From contig NC_049989.1 of assembly GCF_000003815.2 (NCBI RefSeq), positions 13,903,476 to 13,967,475 of the forward strand: a stretch of 64,000 nucleotides of DNA, given 5' to 3'. This DNA comes from Branchiostoma floridae (Eukaryota; Chordata; Leptocardii; Amphioxiformes; Branchiostomatidae). The notes beneath the pieces are model-generated. The model was given only the letters and a program-made list of their open reading frames with translations. It searched no databases and had not been told where the DNA came from. Within the stretch, counting starts at the first letter, position 1. Every line of letters begins with the position of its first letter. The position numbers and the translations under genes are program-made. Below, piece after piece: positions 1 through 18,900 of this stretch.

Positions 1-205
1 TGATCTGGAAGAAACTGTTCCGATCAGATCAGATCAGAAACAGATCTGAAAGATCATTTTTTTCCAGATCACTTCAGTGTCACTGACGAAGGTTAGTGGA
101 TACTATCTGAAACGTCTGACCGTTTCCAAATCCATATCCAGTTGCTTGAGTAACTACTTTTTGGCGTATCTTATTACCTGGATGTCTAGTCTTCTTCGAC
201 ATAAG
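1..205 (+). repeat. Interspersed repeat, SINE-like copy
   Basis: The segment begins with GATCAGATCAGATCAG repeats and contains the words AGTGTCACTGACGAAGG, GGATACTATCTGAAACGTCT and CTTATTACCTGGATGTCT. The first half recurs at 62496-62560 and, inverted, near 61395-61435. The second half alone recurs at about 3028-3060 and 21268-21300, always starting near the same internal point. That pattern fits a 5'-truncated SINE or LINE tail family. It lies in and beside the last visible CCDC157 intron. No coding content is seen. Confidence 0.5.
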
Positions 206-217
206 TGTGACACCAAC

Positions 218-6905
<6,688 letters not shown>

Positions 6906-9900
6906 ATGCCAGCCGTTGAAGTACAGTCCCAGGCCCCTCCAGAGGTTAGTTTCTTAATGCCTGATTTCTTATTAGCGTTTCTTTGACCTGATTTATTTCG
7001 CGTCATGTGAGTTGTTAGAGATGCGCAACAACGTGTTTGCGACGTTTCTCGGGTCTGCAAATTTTGTTAGGGACGTTTGCACCTCACGATTGTCTAAAGA
7101 AAATCACGCAACAAGTTGTTTTGCCCTTCCGTTCTTTAGAATATTGTCCGAAATTGTAGGTGCGATATTTCAGGGTGCAAAATACCCACTTCAATTGCAC
7201 ACTTGCACATTGCAACCAAATTATTTTCGGTCAGTCTTTTTACCGGAAAACACAGGAAAACACATTTAAACACCGGAAAACACCGGAAAACACATGAAGG
7301 AGTGTATAATCTACTGAAATACAGTATGTTTTGATGAGTAAACATGACAGGTCGCTATGTTTTGCCACAGAATAATCTACATATGGCCCTGGAATGAAGA
7401 AATCGTCAGAAAATGCATGAGACGACGGGCCGGACCGACGCCACCCGGCGGCCATGTTTGTTTGTTTAGCGGGGTCAGATACTTTCACAACAAGACAGCT
7501 GATATCTACCGAATTTCAGTGCAAAAATCTGTTATATATTGGCATAAATATAATATATATGAATCTACTCGGATTGTGATAAGAATCTATTTTCTGTATT
7601 TCTTAATAAAGCTTGCTTCTTCTAGCCGTCAACGTTACATAATTTTGCACAAGCAGCACGTCCTGAGTCCGCCAAATTACAAATAAAGCGGTGTCCTACG
7701 TGCTTTCAAGAGTGTATATTCATTCCACAGACACACATTTCCCTAAGTGGTTTCTCACTAGATGTGGCAATTATACCCAGTATATCGAAGAAAGAAAACT
7801 ATTATATTGTCTGCTCAATTTCTCCGCGTAGTGTGTACGTTGGGTTCCTGCGTTGGGTCAACAATGGCGGGTTTTCCTACCCAAGCTATACCGTGATGCT
7901 CTAGCGGCCCGACCCGACCCGGGCGGGATTTGAGCGCGAAGTTCTATTCGTGTTGAGGGGAGAGTGCTGATTCGCAAAATGATCGGGTCAGGTCCTAATA
8001 TGCCGTGTCTGCATTTTTTTCGGCGTAAGAACCTGGTCCCTATATGCTGGAAATCGCGAACCTATAATCGCCAGTGCTCGTGGAAGGCCGCAAATCCCTA
8101 AAGAAGTGAGTGTTTACAAACTGATCCGATTGTAAACAAAGGACCCACGCTGGTTGCATTATGCAGATTGGGGCCCCCGGTAATTGGCATCTCAATGGGA
8201 AATATGTAAAAAAAGATAGCCCGACAAATAAGTCAAACAAGAAAGCACTTACCGGTGCGTGAAAAAAAAAAACTGATTGTGGGGCGTGAGTGTGACGATG
8301 TGTTGGGTGCCTTGGGCAATTGACTTGGATTCATAAAAAATAATAAATTTATATTTATATTTCTCATGAGTGCAATTTCCTATTTATGCTGACGTTCTTG
8401 ATGGATGACAAGCATCATCTTATTTGACAAAAATGCATGTTGCTGTTTCCTTGTTAAAAGGATTTCATTACATTGTACCTTTGAAGAACGGCTGGACGGA
8501 TTTCTTGGAGGTATGTATGTCTCGAAATCAGCTTTCCCCTATTAATGTCCCATAAAAAGTGGTCCCAAAATAAGTTCCAATGATCCCAAATTTACGATGG
8601 TCCAAACCAGATTATTAGGAAGTATGTGTCACAACAATAAAGTTAAGACAGTATTTCTGTATAAACTGTCAATAACAATAAACTCAAAATCAACACAGAT
8701 TCAAATGTCTTTATTCAAATGTCATTTATTAGTGAACAACCAGATCTCCGGTGATTAAAGGCAAATTTCCACTGTCTGGAATTACCATAATTACTATTAC
8801 AAAAATACAACTGTTTTCAACAGACAAAGCAAGTGGTCCCTGTACAGGAGTATGGAAGTACCATTATTACTTTTACAAAAATACAACTGTTTTCAACAGA
8901 CAGCAAGTGGTCCCTGTACAGGAGTCTGGAAGTACCATTATTACTATTCAACAGACAAAAAAAACACAACAACTTTCCGTCCAACTTCCACTGGTTACGG
9001 TACTAAATTTACAGCAAGTGGTCCCTGTAAAGGAGTCAGGGAGTACCATTCCCAAAAATACAACTGTTTTCAACAGACAAAAAAAAAAAACTTTCCGTCC
9101 AACTTCCACTTGTTATGGTACTAAATTTACAGCAAGTGGTCCCTGTAAAGGAGTCAGGGAGTACCATTCCCAAAAATACAACTGTTTTCAACAGACAAAA
9201 AAAAACAACTTTCCGTCCAACTTCCACTTGTTACGGTACTAAATTTACAGCAAGTGGTCCCTGTAAAGGAGTCTGGGAGTACCATTCCCAAAAATACAAC
9301 TGTTTTCAACAGACAAAAAAAAACAAAAAAACTTTCCGTCCAACTTCCACTTGTTACGGTACTAAATTTACAGCAAGTGGTCCCTGTAAAGGAGTCTGGG
9401 AGTACCATTCCCAAAAATACAACTGTTTTCAACAGACAAAAAAAACACAACAACTTTCCGTCCAACTTCCACTTGTTACGGTACTAAATTTACAGCAAGT
9501 GGTCCCTGTAAAGGAGTCTGGGAGTACCATTCCCAAAAATACAACTGTTTTCAACAGACCAAAAAAAAAAAAAAAATTTCCGTCCAACTTCCACTTGTTA
9601 CGGTACTAAATTTACAGCAAGTGGTCCCTGTAAAGGAGTCTGGGAGTACCATTCCCAAAAATACAACTGTTTTCAACAGACAAAAAAAAACAAACAAACT
9701 TTCCGTCCAACTTCCACTTGTTACGGTACTAAATTTACAGCAAGTGGTCCCTGTAAAGGAGTCTGGGAGTACCATTCCCAAAAATACAACTGTTTTCAAC
9801 AGACAAAAAAAAAACAGTTACAGAGCACCATTATTACTACATGTATTACATGAAAAGATGAAAACATTTGTATAGGAACAACATGTTTAAAACGTTTTAG

Positions 9901-12900
9901 TTCTGTTTGCCCTTTTGCGGGTGACCTGTCCCTTCTTTTTTCCACCGTGGGAGGGTACCATCACACCTGTTCTCCCATCTGTGCTGATGACAAGCCGCCT
10001 GGGCTTCTTCATCTCCTTACCAAACCGTCGCAGATGGGCCTCCCTCTCCTTCTCTGACAGCGTGCACCAGGTGTCTCGGTGAATTCTGAATCTAGTGAAG
10101 TCATCGGTCAGTTTGTATTCGCCAGTGTTAATGATTGCACGTTCAACTTCCTGATACTGTCCTCTGACTACTTCAGAGAGTTTCTGCACCAGGCCAAGGA
10201 GAGACTGCGGTTTCCATCCCACAGCGACTTTTAGGATGTGATTGGCGGATTCTGCATTGTTGTTTGTCCATTTTGTCTTTATTGGAAAGTCTGTACGCGA
10301 GGTGGTGTTGAAGTTTGACTGTAGTAGGGGCTTGACTTGTTCCCGGAAGTATGGACCAAAGTTCCCTGCATCTGCGAGGTCCTCTGCATGCTGAAGACGC
10401 CCCTCGAAGACTACCCTGCTGGTGGCTGCAGTTATGCCGTTCTTGCCAAAAATTGCATCGATAACTGGTTGTCTTGCGGCATCACTCATCCCAACTTTGC
10501 GTTGCAGATACTCCGAACAGTTTTTGCGGATGTGACGATGGCAGTACAGCTGGTGACATCCCGGCCATGCTCTTCCTATGGCCGTCCGAAGAGCCCTTTC
10601 GTTGTCGCTGCCCACCACTGGCATAGATGGCGGGCTATCTAACACACTACGGATGTGGTCGAAGAATACGCTATAGTCTACGGTCTTGGACCCCCCATGG
10701 ACAAACATTGGGCCAAAGAAAATGGGGTGCTCCCCAGTGTCTCTACGCACTACAGCCAAGTGTTTGAAATTTGTCACAGTCACATGGAATGGTCCAAGAT
10801 TGAATGTCTTGTCCACTCCAAGGACTGTGTTTTCCCCATGGATGCTCGTACAGCAGAATCTCTTCATATCCTGTATTTGCTCATCAAAATACACGATGAC
10901 AACTGTTTCCTGTAAGAGTGAACAGGGGAAAATCCAATAAACAACAGGTATATACTTCACAAAATATGGTCAGCATCTAGAGTACTTGTACAATATACTC
11001 CTGGGTGTGCCTTAAATGTTTTCGATTAGTCCTGTCACCATGTACTAATTTACTTCTTGCACTTATGCATGTACTGTACTTTTAAACCAGTATGACATGA
11101 ATGTGCAATTAAATTTATAATTAAAGAAATATGGTGTCCTACGTCAATGGTCCTCAGGACGTGCAAATATGGCTTACCTTGTTGTAACCCCTGATGACTT
11201 GCCGTGCAAATGGGTGGCCATCTGGTGCCTCCAGTTGCTGCACGTGGTCAGCAACATTCTGTCCGGAGCCAGATGCTGCACCACGCCTCTTCGTGGCCTC
11301 CCTGTACCTCTTGTTCTTAACTTGCTGGATGTTCGTTGGTTGCTCTTGCAATGGCAGTTGATCCTTCAGCGTACGGAATGCTATACTTGGTACAACATCC
11401 CGAGCTGCAGCACCTATGATAATCATACATAAGACGGGCTAATATTAGACAAACAGGGTTTACAGCATGTTTTCTTTCTGCTAGAATCATTAAATGCCTA
11501 CAAAACTAATCTCCATGTTATCTTTATAACAGTGTTCTTCAATAAAAACGCAAAAACAAAGATGACTGGTCTATATCGACCTGAAAGTTTGAATGTTTGC
11601 AAATCTATAAGCAATAAAATATTGGTATATCATTACAGTTGCATCATGTATTGATCTGAACATATTATTTTGTCCTAGCTACAATTGCATAAACGTAGAT
11701 CTAAATGTAAATGTGTGACATTCCTCCACAATCCCAAGTTTCTCTACATGAATCCCTGCAAAATCAAATATAACTCATCTGATAGCTGAACCTACCGATT
11801 TTTTCCATTGTTTCTCCACGGCATCGCACATATACAGAGTCAGGGTCACTTGACTTCCCATGTGGTTGGTCTCCTGGGTAAGTACCTGCAATACAACATT
11901 GTAATTAAGCCACAATCATTCATGGTGTAATAAATATTTGTAAATACATGTTTGTGCTGCATTAAAATTTAAATAGGTGGAGAAAATTGTATACATGTTT
12001 TTCATAGAACTATTAGTAGAGATTAAAAGTTTCTTCACATCTTCACAACTGTATCATGATGTGATTTTGGGTATGCTTACCTGTATACTCGTACAATGCC
12101 ACATGGGGGATGTCTGTGTCTCCGAACGAGTTGAGCCAGGACACTCTTCTCTTGTATGACTCTGATGCTTTCGATGTGCTATAGTTGCGCTGCAGTTCCA
12201 AAATGTCCTCCCCTTGTGGTTGAGGATTCAGTGGCACCGGCTTCCGACGGCCATCTTTGGTCTTTAAAGTACAGTAAAGTCCATCGCTGTTCTTTGTCAC
12301 TATTTGAGTTGAATAGCCGTTATAGAAGAGCAATGTTTTAGGTGATGTCCCCCTCGTCCATGAGCCACAGTCATCCCACAGCTCGCTTTTCTTTCCCGCC
12401 AGACGTCGGTCATGGTTGTCACAGTTGTCAACAAGGAAGGCGACGTCCTCCTTCAGTCCACGAGGTACATACTTTTCAACTTGCCCTGGAGAAAGCAGCA
12501 TAGTAATCAACCTCTCCAAGGACATGAGACTAGGGCTGGGTACCGGTACAGAAAATTTAGGTCCAGGTCCAGTTCAGGTCCAGAGGATCAGGTCCAGGTC
12601 CGGACCTGAACCTGGACCTGATTCATTATGACTCATACCAATGGTCAATTTCATTACAAAGAAATATGTTCGGTGGAGTACTAGACTTACACTGGCGTTT
12701 TGTAATCCTACAACGCTAACTGCACCTGTACGATTGGCTGTAAAACTTGGTAGAAATTACTGTAATTTCTACTCTACTTCACTCTTGTTATTTACTTCCA
12801 CCTGCAAGCGCCAAAACGTGTGAATGCCTGATAAAATAATCTTTTAATTTTCTAACCGGTCCAACATCCGGTTTACCTAATTTTTTCAGGTCCGGTTTTT

Positions 12901-15900
12901 CTGGACCGGTCCAATAAGAAAAACCGGTTTTGTACCGGTACGCTGTACCGATACCCAGCCCTACATGAGACCATTGGGCAGTGGGATGCCACCTTCTGCA
13001 GTTGGTCTGGGCAAAGTAGTAGGATCCACCTCTGTGATGCTGAGTTCGTCTGTAGGCTGGCACTCTTCTTCTGTGATGCTGAGTTCGTCTGAAGGCTGGC
13101 ATTCTGTGATGCTGAGTTCGTCTGTAGGCTGGCACTCTGTGATGCTGAGTTCGTCTGTAGGCTGGCACTCTGTGATGCTGAGTTCGTCTGTAGGCTGGCA
13201 CTCTGTGATGCTGAGTTCGTCTGTAGGCTGGCACTCTGTGATGCTGAGTTCGTCTGTAGGCTGGCACTCTGTGATGCTGAGTTCGTCTGTAGGCTGGCAC
13301 TCTGTGATGCTGAGTTCGTCTGTAGGCTGGCACTCTGTGATGCTGAGTTCGTCTGTAGGCTGGCACTCTGTGATGCTGAGTTCGTCTGTAGGCTGGCACT
13401 CTTCTTCTGTGATGCTGAGTTCGTCTGTAGGCTGGCACTCTTCCTCGGTGATGCTGAGTTCGATTGTAGGTACATGTTCCCGTGTGACGCTGCGCTGTGT
13501 TGTTGCTCTCCTTTTTTTCTTCTGTGCCAACTGCTCTGCTGCTGCTGCTGCACGGGCACTAGGTTTTTTGGCACGCTTGCTCCATCTTGGAGTGGGAGCT
13601 GTGGGTGCTGTGGCTGCTGTGGGAGCTGTGGCTGCTGTGGCTGCTGTGGGAGCTGTGGCTGCTGCTGCACGGGCACTAGGTTTTTTGGCACGCTTGCTCC
13701 ATCTTGGAGTGGGAGCTGTGGGAGCTGTGGCTGCTGTGGGAGCTGTGGCTGCTGTGGCTGCTGTGGGAGCTTTGGCTGCTGCGGCTGCTGCTGCACGGGC
13801 ACTGAGTTTTTTGGCACGCTTACTACATCTTGGAGTTGGAGCTGTGGGAGCTGTGGCTGCTGTGGGAGCTGTGGCTGCTGTGGGAGCTGTGGTGTCTATG
13901 AAGCAATGGGTAGGAGACTTCTGCTGCAGCAGGACAAAGTGGTTTGGGCTGAAAGCAGACAGAAAGAACCAGGTATGAAATTAATGAAAATCATGTCAAA
14001 GGAATACATACTGTACACAAAAAGTTCTGTCAAATGCAACGTAGCCAATTACATGAGGGGCAATACATTTCCAAGACAGGTTTTGAAAAGTTTTCTTTAT
14101 ATGATTAGATTTTTATATAAACACGACTTGAGTACACAATGTAAACTTATAACGTTATACATATTTGTAAATGATGATTGATGATTTGTTAATGCACTGA
14201 TTTTTTAAAACCATAGTACAAGTTGTAAGCTGTAGAATCACATTTTTTTCCACGTGATATCCACAGAAGTAACAATTAATAATGTTTGTTGAATTTTGTA
14301 TGGCCATTAGGTTTTGTTTCTGTGATACTAAAAACCCTCTTGTGTATGTATATGTACATAGAGAGAGAGTGAGAACTATAGATACATTTATTGAGCAGTT
14401 ATAGTTAAGGTTGTTAAAAGTTACCTAGTGCAACATGCCATGCAATTTTACTTCAACTTAATTCAAGCAACATTATACCCTTACTTGAATTGTCTTGAGC
14501 TGTTGGCCACACTTGTTGATGTCCACATCAATGTGAAGGCTACTCCTTTTGATGTTCTGACTCCTCGCCCTGACACTCTACGTGTGTATGGCAGTGACAT
14601 GTACTCCGATGGCACCATGGGGGGGCAGTAGCTTTCAAAGCAAAGTCCCAAAGCAGCACTAGCAGCAAAGATATGCTGCATACAGGACTCTTTTCCTTCA
14701 ATGGCTGCTTCCGGCAGAAGAATGTTGTACTCGGCCAGAAAAAGTCGACTGTCTTTGATGTGGTCCACGTGGTTGGGGTGATGAATATCATGGTGGGCTG
14801 GGTGTTCGGCTATCTCTAGCGCGGTCAGCAGTCGGATTAGGTGGTGATGGTGTTGCACACCATACATTCCCTGCGAGATTGCGCGATAAAGACAGTTTCC
14901 ATCCCCTTGCACCCCTATAGGCCTGTAGTCTTCCAGAAGTGCGGGATGGAAGTTGCGTAGAATCCCAACGGATGTCTCGTCCACCTCCCCAGCTCCGTGA
15001 TTCTCTGTCAGTTGGGGCAGGGTGACCTTGTATGTCTTCAGCAGAAGGCGCTCCTGTTTCACCACAGATCGGAGGTTGATGTTGGTTGTTGCAGCTGCCT
15101 CTGCCACCCTTTAATTGACACAATATGAGGTTTTAGAAGACTTCCAAAAATACAGAAAGCACTGTTAAATAATGACAATGACAATGAAGTTTATTGCATA
15201 TTACAATATTGGATCCTCTATGTTTTCAGGAGGCCCGGTGAATTCAGGAGGCCCGGTAACGCTTAACGGTAAATTCAGGAGGCCCGGTAACGCTTAACGG
15301 TAAATTCAGGAGGCCCGGTAACGCTTAACGGTAAATTCAGTGTTACATTTAGCATAACACTAAAGTAACATTGACGTGCATTCCTATCCATACAACGCTA
15401 GAGTAGTTATATCAATTGCTCAAAATATCCGACTATAGTATAAACCTAAGTAAAAACCCTCATGGTGACTTGGAATGGACTCTAACCGCTAAAATGAGAA
15501 AATATTACGATCTTTTTTAAAAATCAACACTCTGAAAATACAAATGGTATTCTGTATCCATCATTACCCCGAAATAAAATCATTTTCACGCGTTTACGGC
15601 ATCATTATAATGATCCAAATCTGCCACATACGCATAAATAACAGTGAATTTTGAACAAAAATAGTGCGGAAATATGGGCAGAAAAAAACTCTCAATATTT
15701 CGAGGGTCCTGGTTATCAAAGCGCCAATTTTCAAAATAAATGATAAACCTAATGGCCATTACCGTCCAAAATTATAAATCAAAGAACGTACCGGGTGGAT
15801 TTTGCAGCTTAAAAAGATAAATGTCCTGGTACGTTTATTTGGGACATAAGAGTATTTTTTTCTTGGGACTAATTTTTTATCAAAATCGGAAAAAAAATGG

Positions 15901-18900
15901 GTCAGCAAATCCGAGAAGCAAGAAATTAAGTTGGTGTGGCCATAGAGTTAAAGAAAGTAAACTGAAATGTATGATGACACCTGTCTTTCAATGTCAAACT
16001 TTAATTCTGTGCATACTAGATATATTTATCCTTCATATTAAAAACAAGTGTTTTACTTCAATAGGAGCTGGTGGACGCTAGACACACTGGGAGGTATGAG
16101 GTCACCGAACTCTAGAGTGCTTTATAACGTTGAATCAGATATACTTTTCGTTGAATGCTTGACTTTTTTGAAGTGGTTTGTGCCACCGGCCCAGGTTATT
16201 CAGGGGCCAAATGTATGCCTGTCTATCGAGCTAACCTAAATATCACTCCAGTGAAATTTCACCCGGGCTAAACTCCTCGCTGACCATAAATGACATCGGC
16301 GGGCCAACCGTCTTCAGTCGCCGACGAAATCACCTAGCGCAGTCCCGCCAGCGGCCTGGCCAACAGTCTTAGTAAATGCTATCACAGACCTTTTGCAGAC
16401 ATTACCGTTTTACAGGACGACGAGCGCCAAATTTGCATATGAGAGACTTGTTTACCTTGATACCCCCCTCCCCTCATCAATTTATTTCACTGACAATTCT
16501 GAAGTACCTGCGAAGTGTGAAGGGGCGGTACAAGCCCAGCGGGGTCCCCGAACACTTGCCTTTCCCCATGTGCCATGGTTGAAGTAATGAGCAGGACTAG
16601 TGTCTTTCAAACAACCAAATATCCGGAAACTTTGAACGTCAGTACTTGCACCTCTGCGCTCTGGCATCTTACGCAGAACGTAGTATTTATAAATCCGCGA
16701 TCCACTTGACCCAAAGTAGTTCGGGCATAAAGTACTTGTAGTACATTACAGAAAAAGCAATGACTATTCTAGAAGAAACTAAAAGACCCTAAAAGTGTAG
16801 ACCAGCAAACCGAAAACTGATCCACCTCAAAGCTATCTCGGTAAATTAGCAGAGGAAGACTTTAATTTTTGTTTCTTTCCCGGTATATTACTTTGAAATC
16901 ACTTGGTCTCGTGTTCTCTCCCGGTCTTGTTGTATATATCCGCAACCGTATCGGCTCGCAACTATGGCATACACCATAGTTTGCTCCTTTTGCAAGTGTA
17001 CGGTTTGTACGGTTGAACAACTTTGGATGCCATCCATATACAAAAGGTAATAGAGTAAACATGGCCTAAAGTTTTCCTAAGCCACTATTTTTATGTGAAA
17101 CAAGATTACAACCATTATATACAACTACATGTAACAGTGGGGTTCAAGCGTTCTACCTGTTCAACCCGGTGTAAATTGAACTTCATGGTGAGGTTATGTG
17201 GTCTATCAATCGCCGAACGTAGTCAGATCTTCAGATGTACCAATACAGTATCGATAGGCCAAGGTTGTGCTTAGATGCAAATGTTCTATGGTGCCAAAAT
17301 GCACAACATGATTAGTCGTCAATAATTGTTCTTTACAACCGACCTTTTCAAAGCTGCCCTGATGTCGTACGGTCCTTCCCCAGGGGTTGTTGGCTTCACA
17401 CAGCGGGGGCACAAGAACTTGAGATCAGCTGTCTGCCACTCCGCCCATATGGCCGGTGTCATTGGCACGCACTTACTGGATCATGGAATGTAAAAACACC
17501 TTTCAGATACATTGCAGATAGTCTCAAAGCAGATGAATCGGTCAGGGTTATTGCCTCTTTACTTTCTACGTCTTTCTTCCTTGTGCTTTACTTTCACTTT
17601 ACCTGGTCCTAAATTACAGGAACGCTCCAATACTATTAAATGTAATAATCGCAACACATCCTCGCGTGCTAAGTGGGGATGTGACGGAGCAGCTACACAT
17701 TTGTAGTAATTATGAATGCCACCAAAATTGCAAATCTGCCTCACTCACAATGCGCTAATATTATAACATGATACTGTTATGTTAAATCCGGACATCGACA
17801 GACATATAATCGATTAAATGAACGATCATTAAAAGCGCCTTTAAAAACACCCACCGGTGAATCCACTGATCGCACTGATCGCAATTGATCGATGGCGACG
17901 TGTCCGCATCCTGATTGCACTGTCCGCACGGAAACTCTGCCATGTCGTTGATAGGCGCGAAGAGGGAACACTGAAGATACTAAAACTCGTCGGGAGTTTA
18001 GAGATGTTCGTACAGTGAAGATCAAGTCCACTGAATGACCCAGGGTTTGAGAGGTTCGAATTTATATACGCTGTGAAAACGCCTGATTTGCATCCAAGCC
18101 TCCTAATTAACATTATAATTGATTGACATGTTGGACATTGTTTACGTTATGACCTGTACTACACGCGTGCGTCTAATGGCTTACAATAGGCGAAGAGGCT
18201 TTAATCCTCTGTTCATTATAACACAATAAATATATAGTCAACCCATAGCGTGTATAAAGGAAGGGCTTTAAGACTATTTAAAGTACTAAAAGTATTCAAC
18301 AGTGCCTAATGTTCCGTGGATCAGCCAGTGGAAGACCCAGTGTGTTACTCTAGTAGTTATGGACGTAATTTATTGACACAACGAAACTACTGTACATGAC
18401 TCGAACAAAGTTACTATACAAGTACAGATACACAAAAGTCAATACAATGACAAAGGGGCGATAACAAAGTACAAAGAATATATGTATACTAGGGTTTCCA
18501 TTTAGTTCACTTTACCTACTCGGTAACGGCATCTGCCTTACATGCTAGTAGCTTTCGAAACACTTAGAATTCAGAATTACGGGTAACGTTTATTAATGAT
18601 GATAATACCCTTTATTGCACATTCATGCCCTATCGGGATAAATACAGGCATATAAATACGAAAGGTCGTAATACAGTATACACGGTTTGTACGACTAATC
18701 TAAAACATGGGTTCTATTCAAAACTATTCTAATACTTTCACACGGAGTTTGTGGCAGCTGATTCGTAATTTGATGATGGTAGTTCTTTGTCGTTCGTTCG
18801 GAATAATAAAAATTATTGATAAATATAACAATTGGTGTGTCGAGGGCCTCGGTGTGATACTGTAATTTTTAGCAAAATTTCGAGGAAAAAGAAGATTTAA

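Noticed and set aside
7357-7686. 109-codon frame in the left MULE repeat, with a near-identical frame at 20222-20503
   Set aside because: The two are the same inverted-repeat DNA. Similarity therefore reflects the repeats, not protein conservation, and no family is recognised.
8828-9825. CRISPR-like appearance of regularly spaced repeats
   Set aside because: Units are adjacent with no unique spacers of constant length, and the host is an animal nuclear genome.
8751-9875. Several 80-160 codon frames on both strands
   Set aside because: Created by the 120-bp minisatellite, whose units carry no conserved start, domain or splice sites.
12965-13978. 337-codon plus-strand open frame rich in VMLSSSVGWHS repeats
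   Set aside because: It is the antisense of the transposase gene's coding repeats; the minus-strand frame joins in phase to exons on both sides, this one does not.
13474-14181. Cys/Gly-rich plus-strand frame of 235 codons
   Set aside because: A shadow of the Ala/Pro/Thr repeat region; its composition follows the DNA repeat, with no start or splice support.
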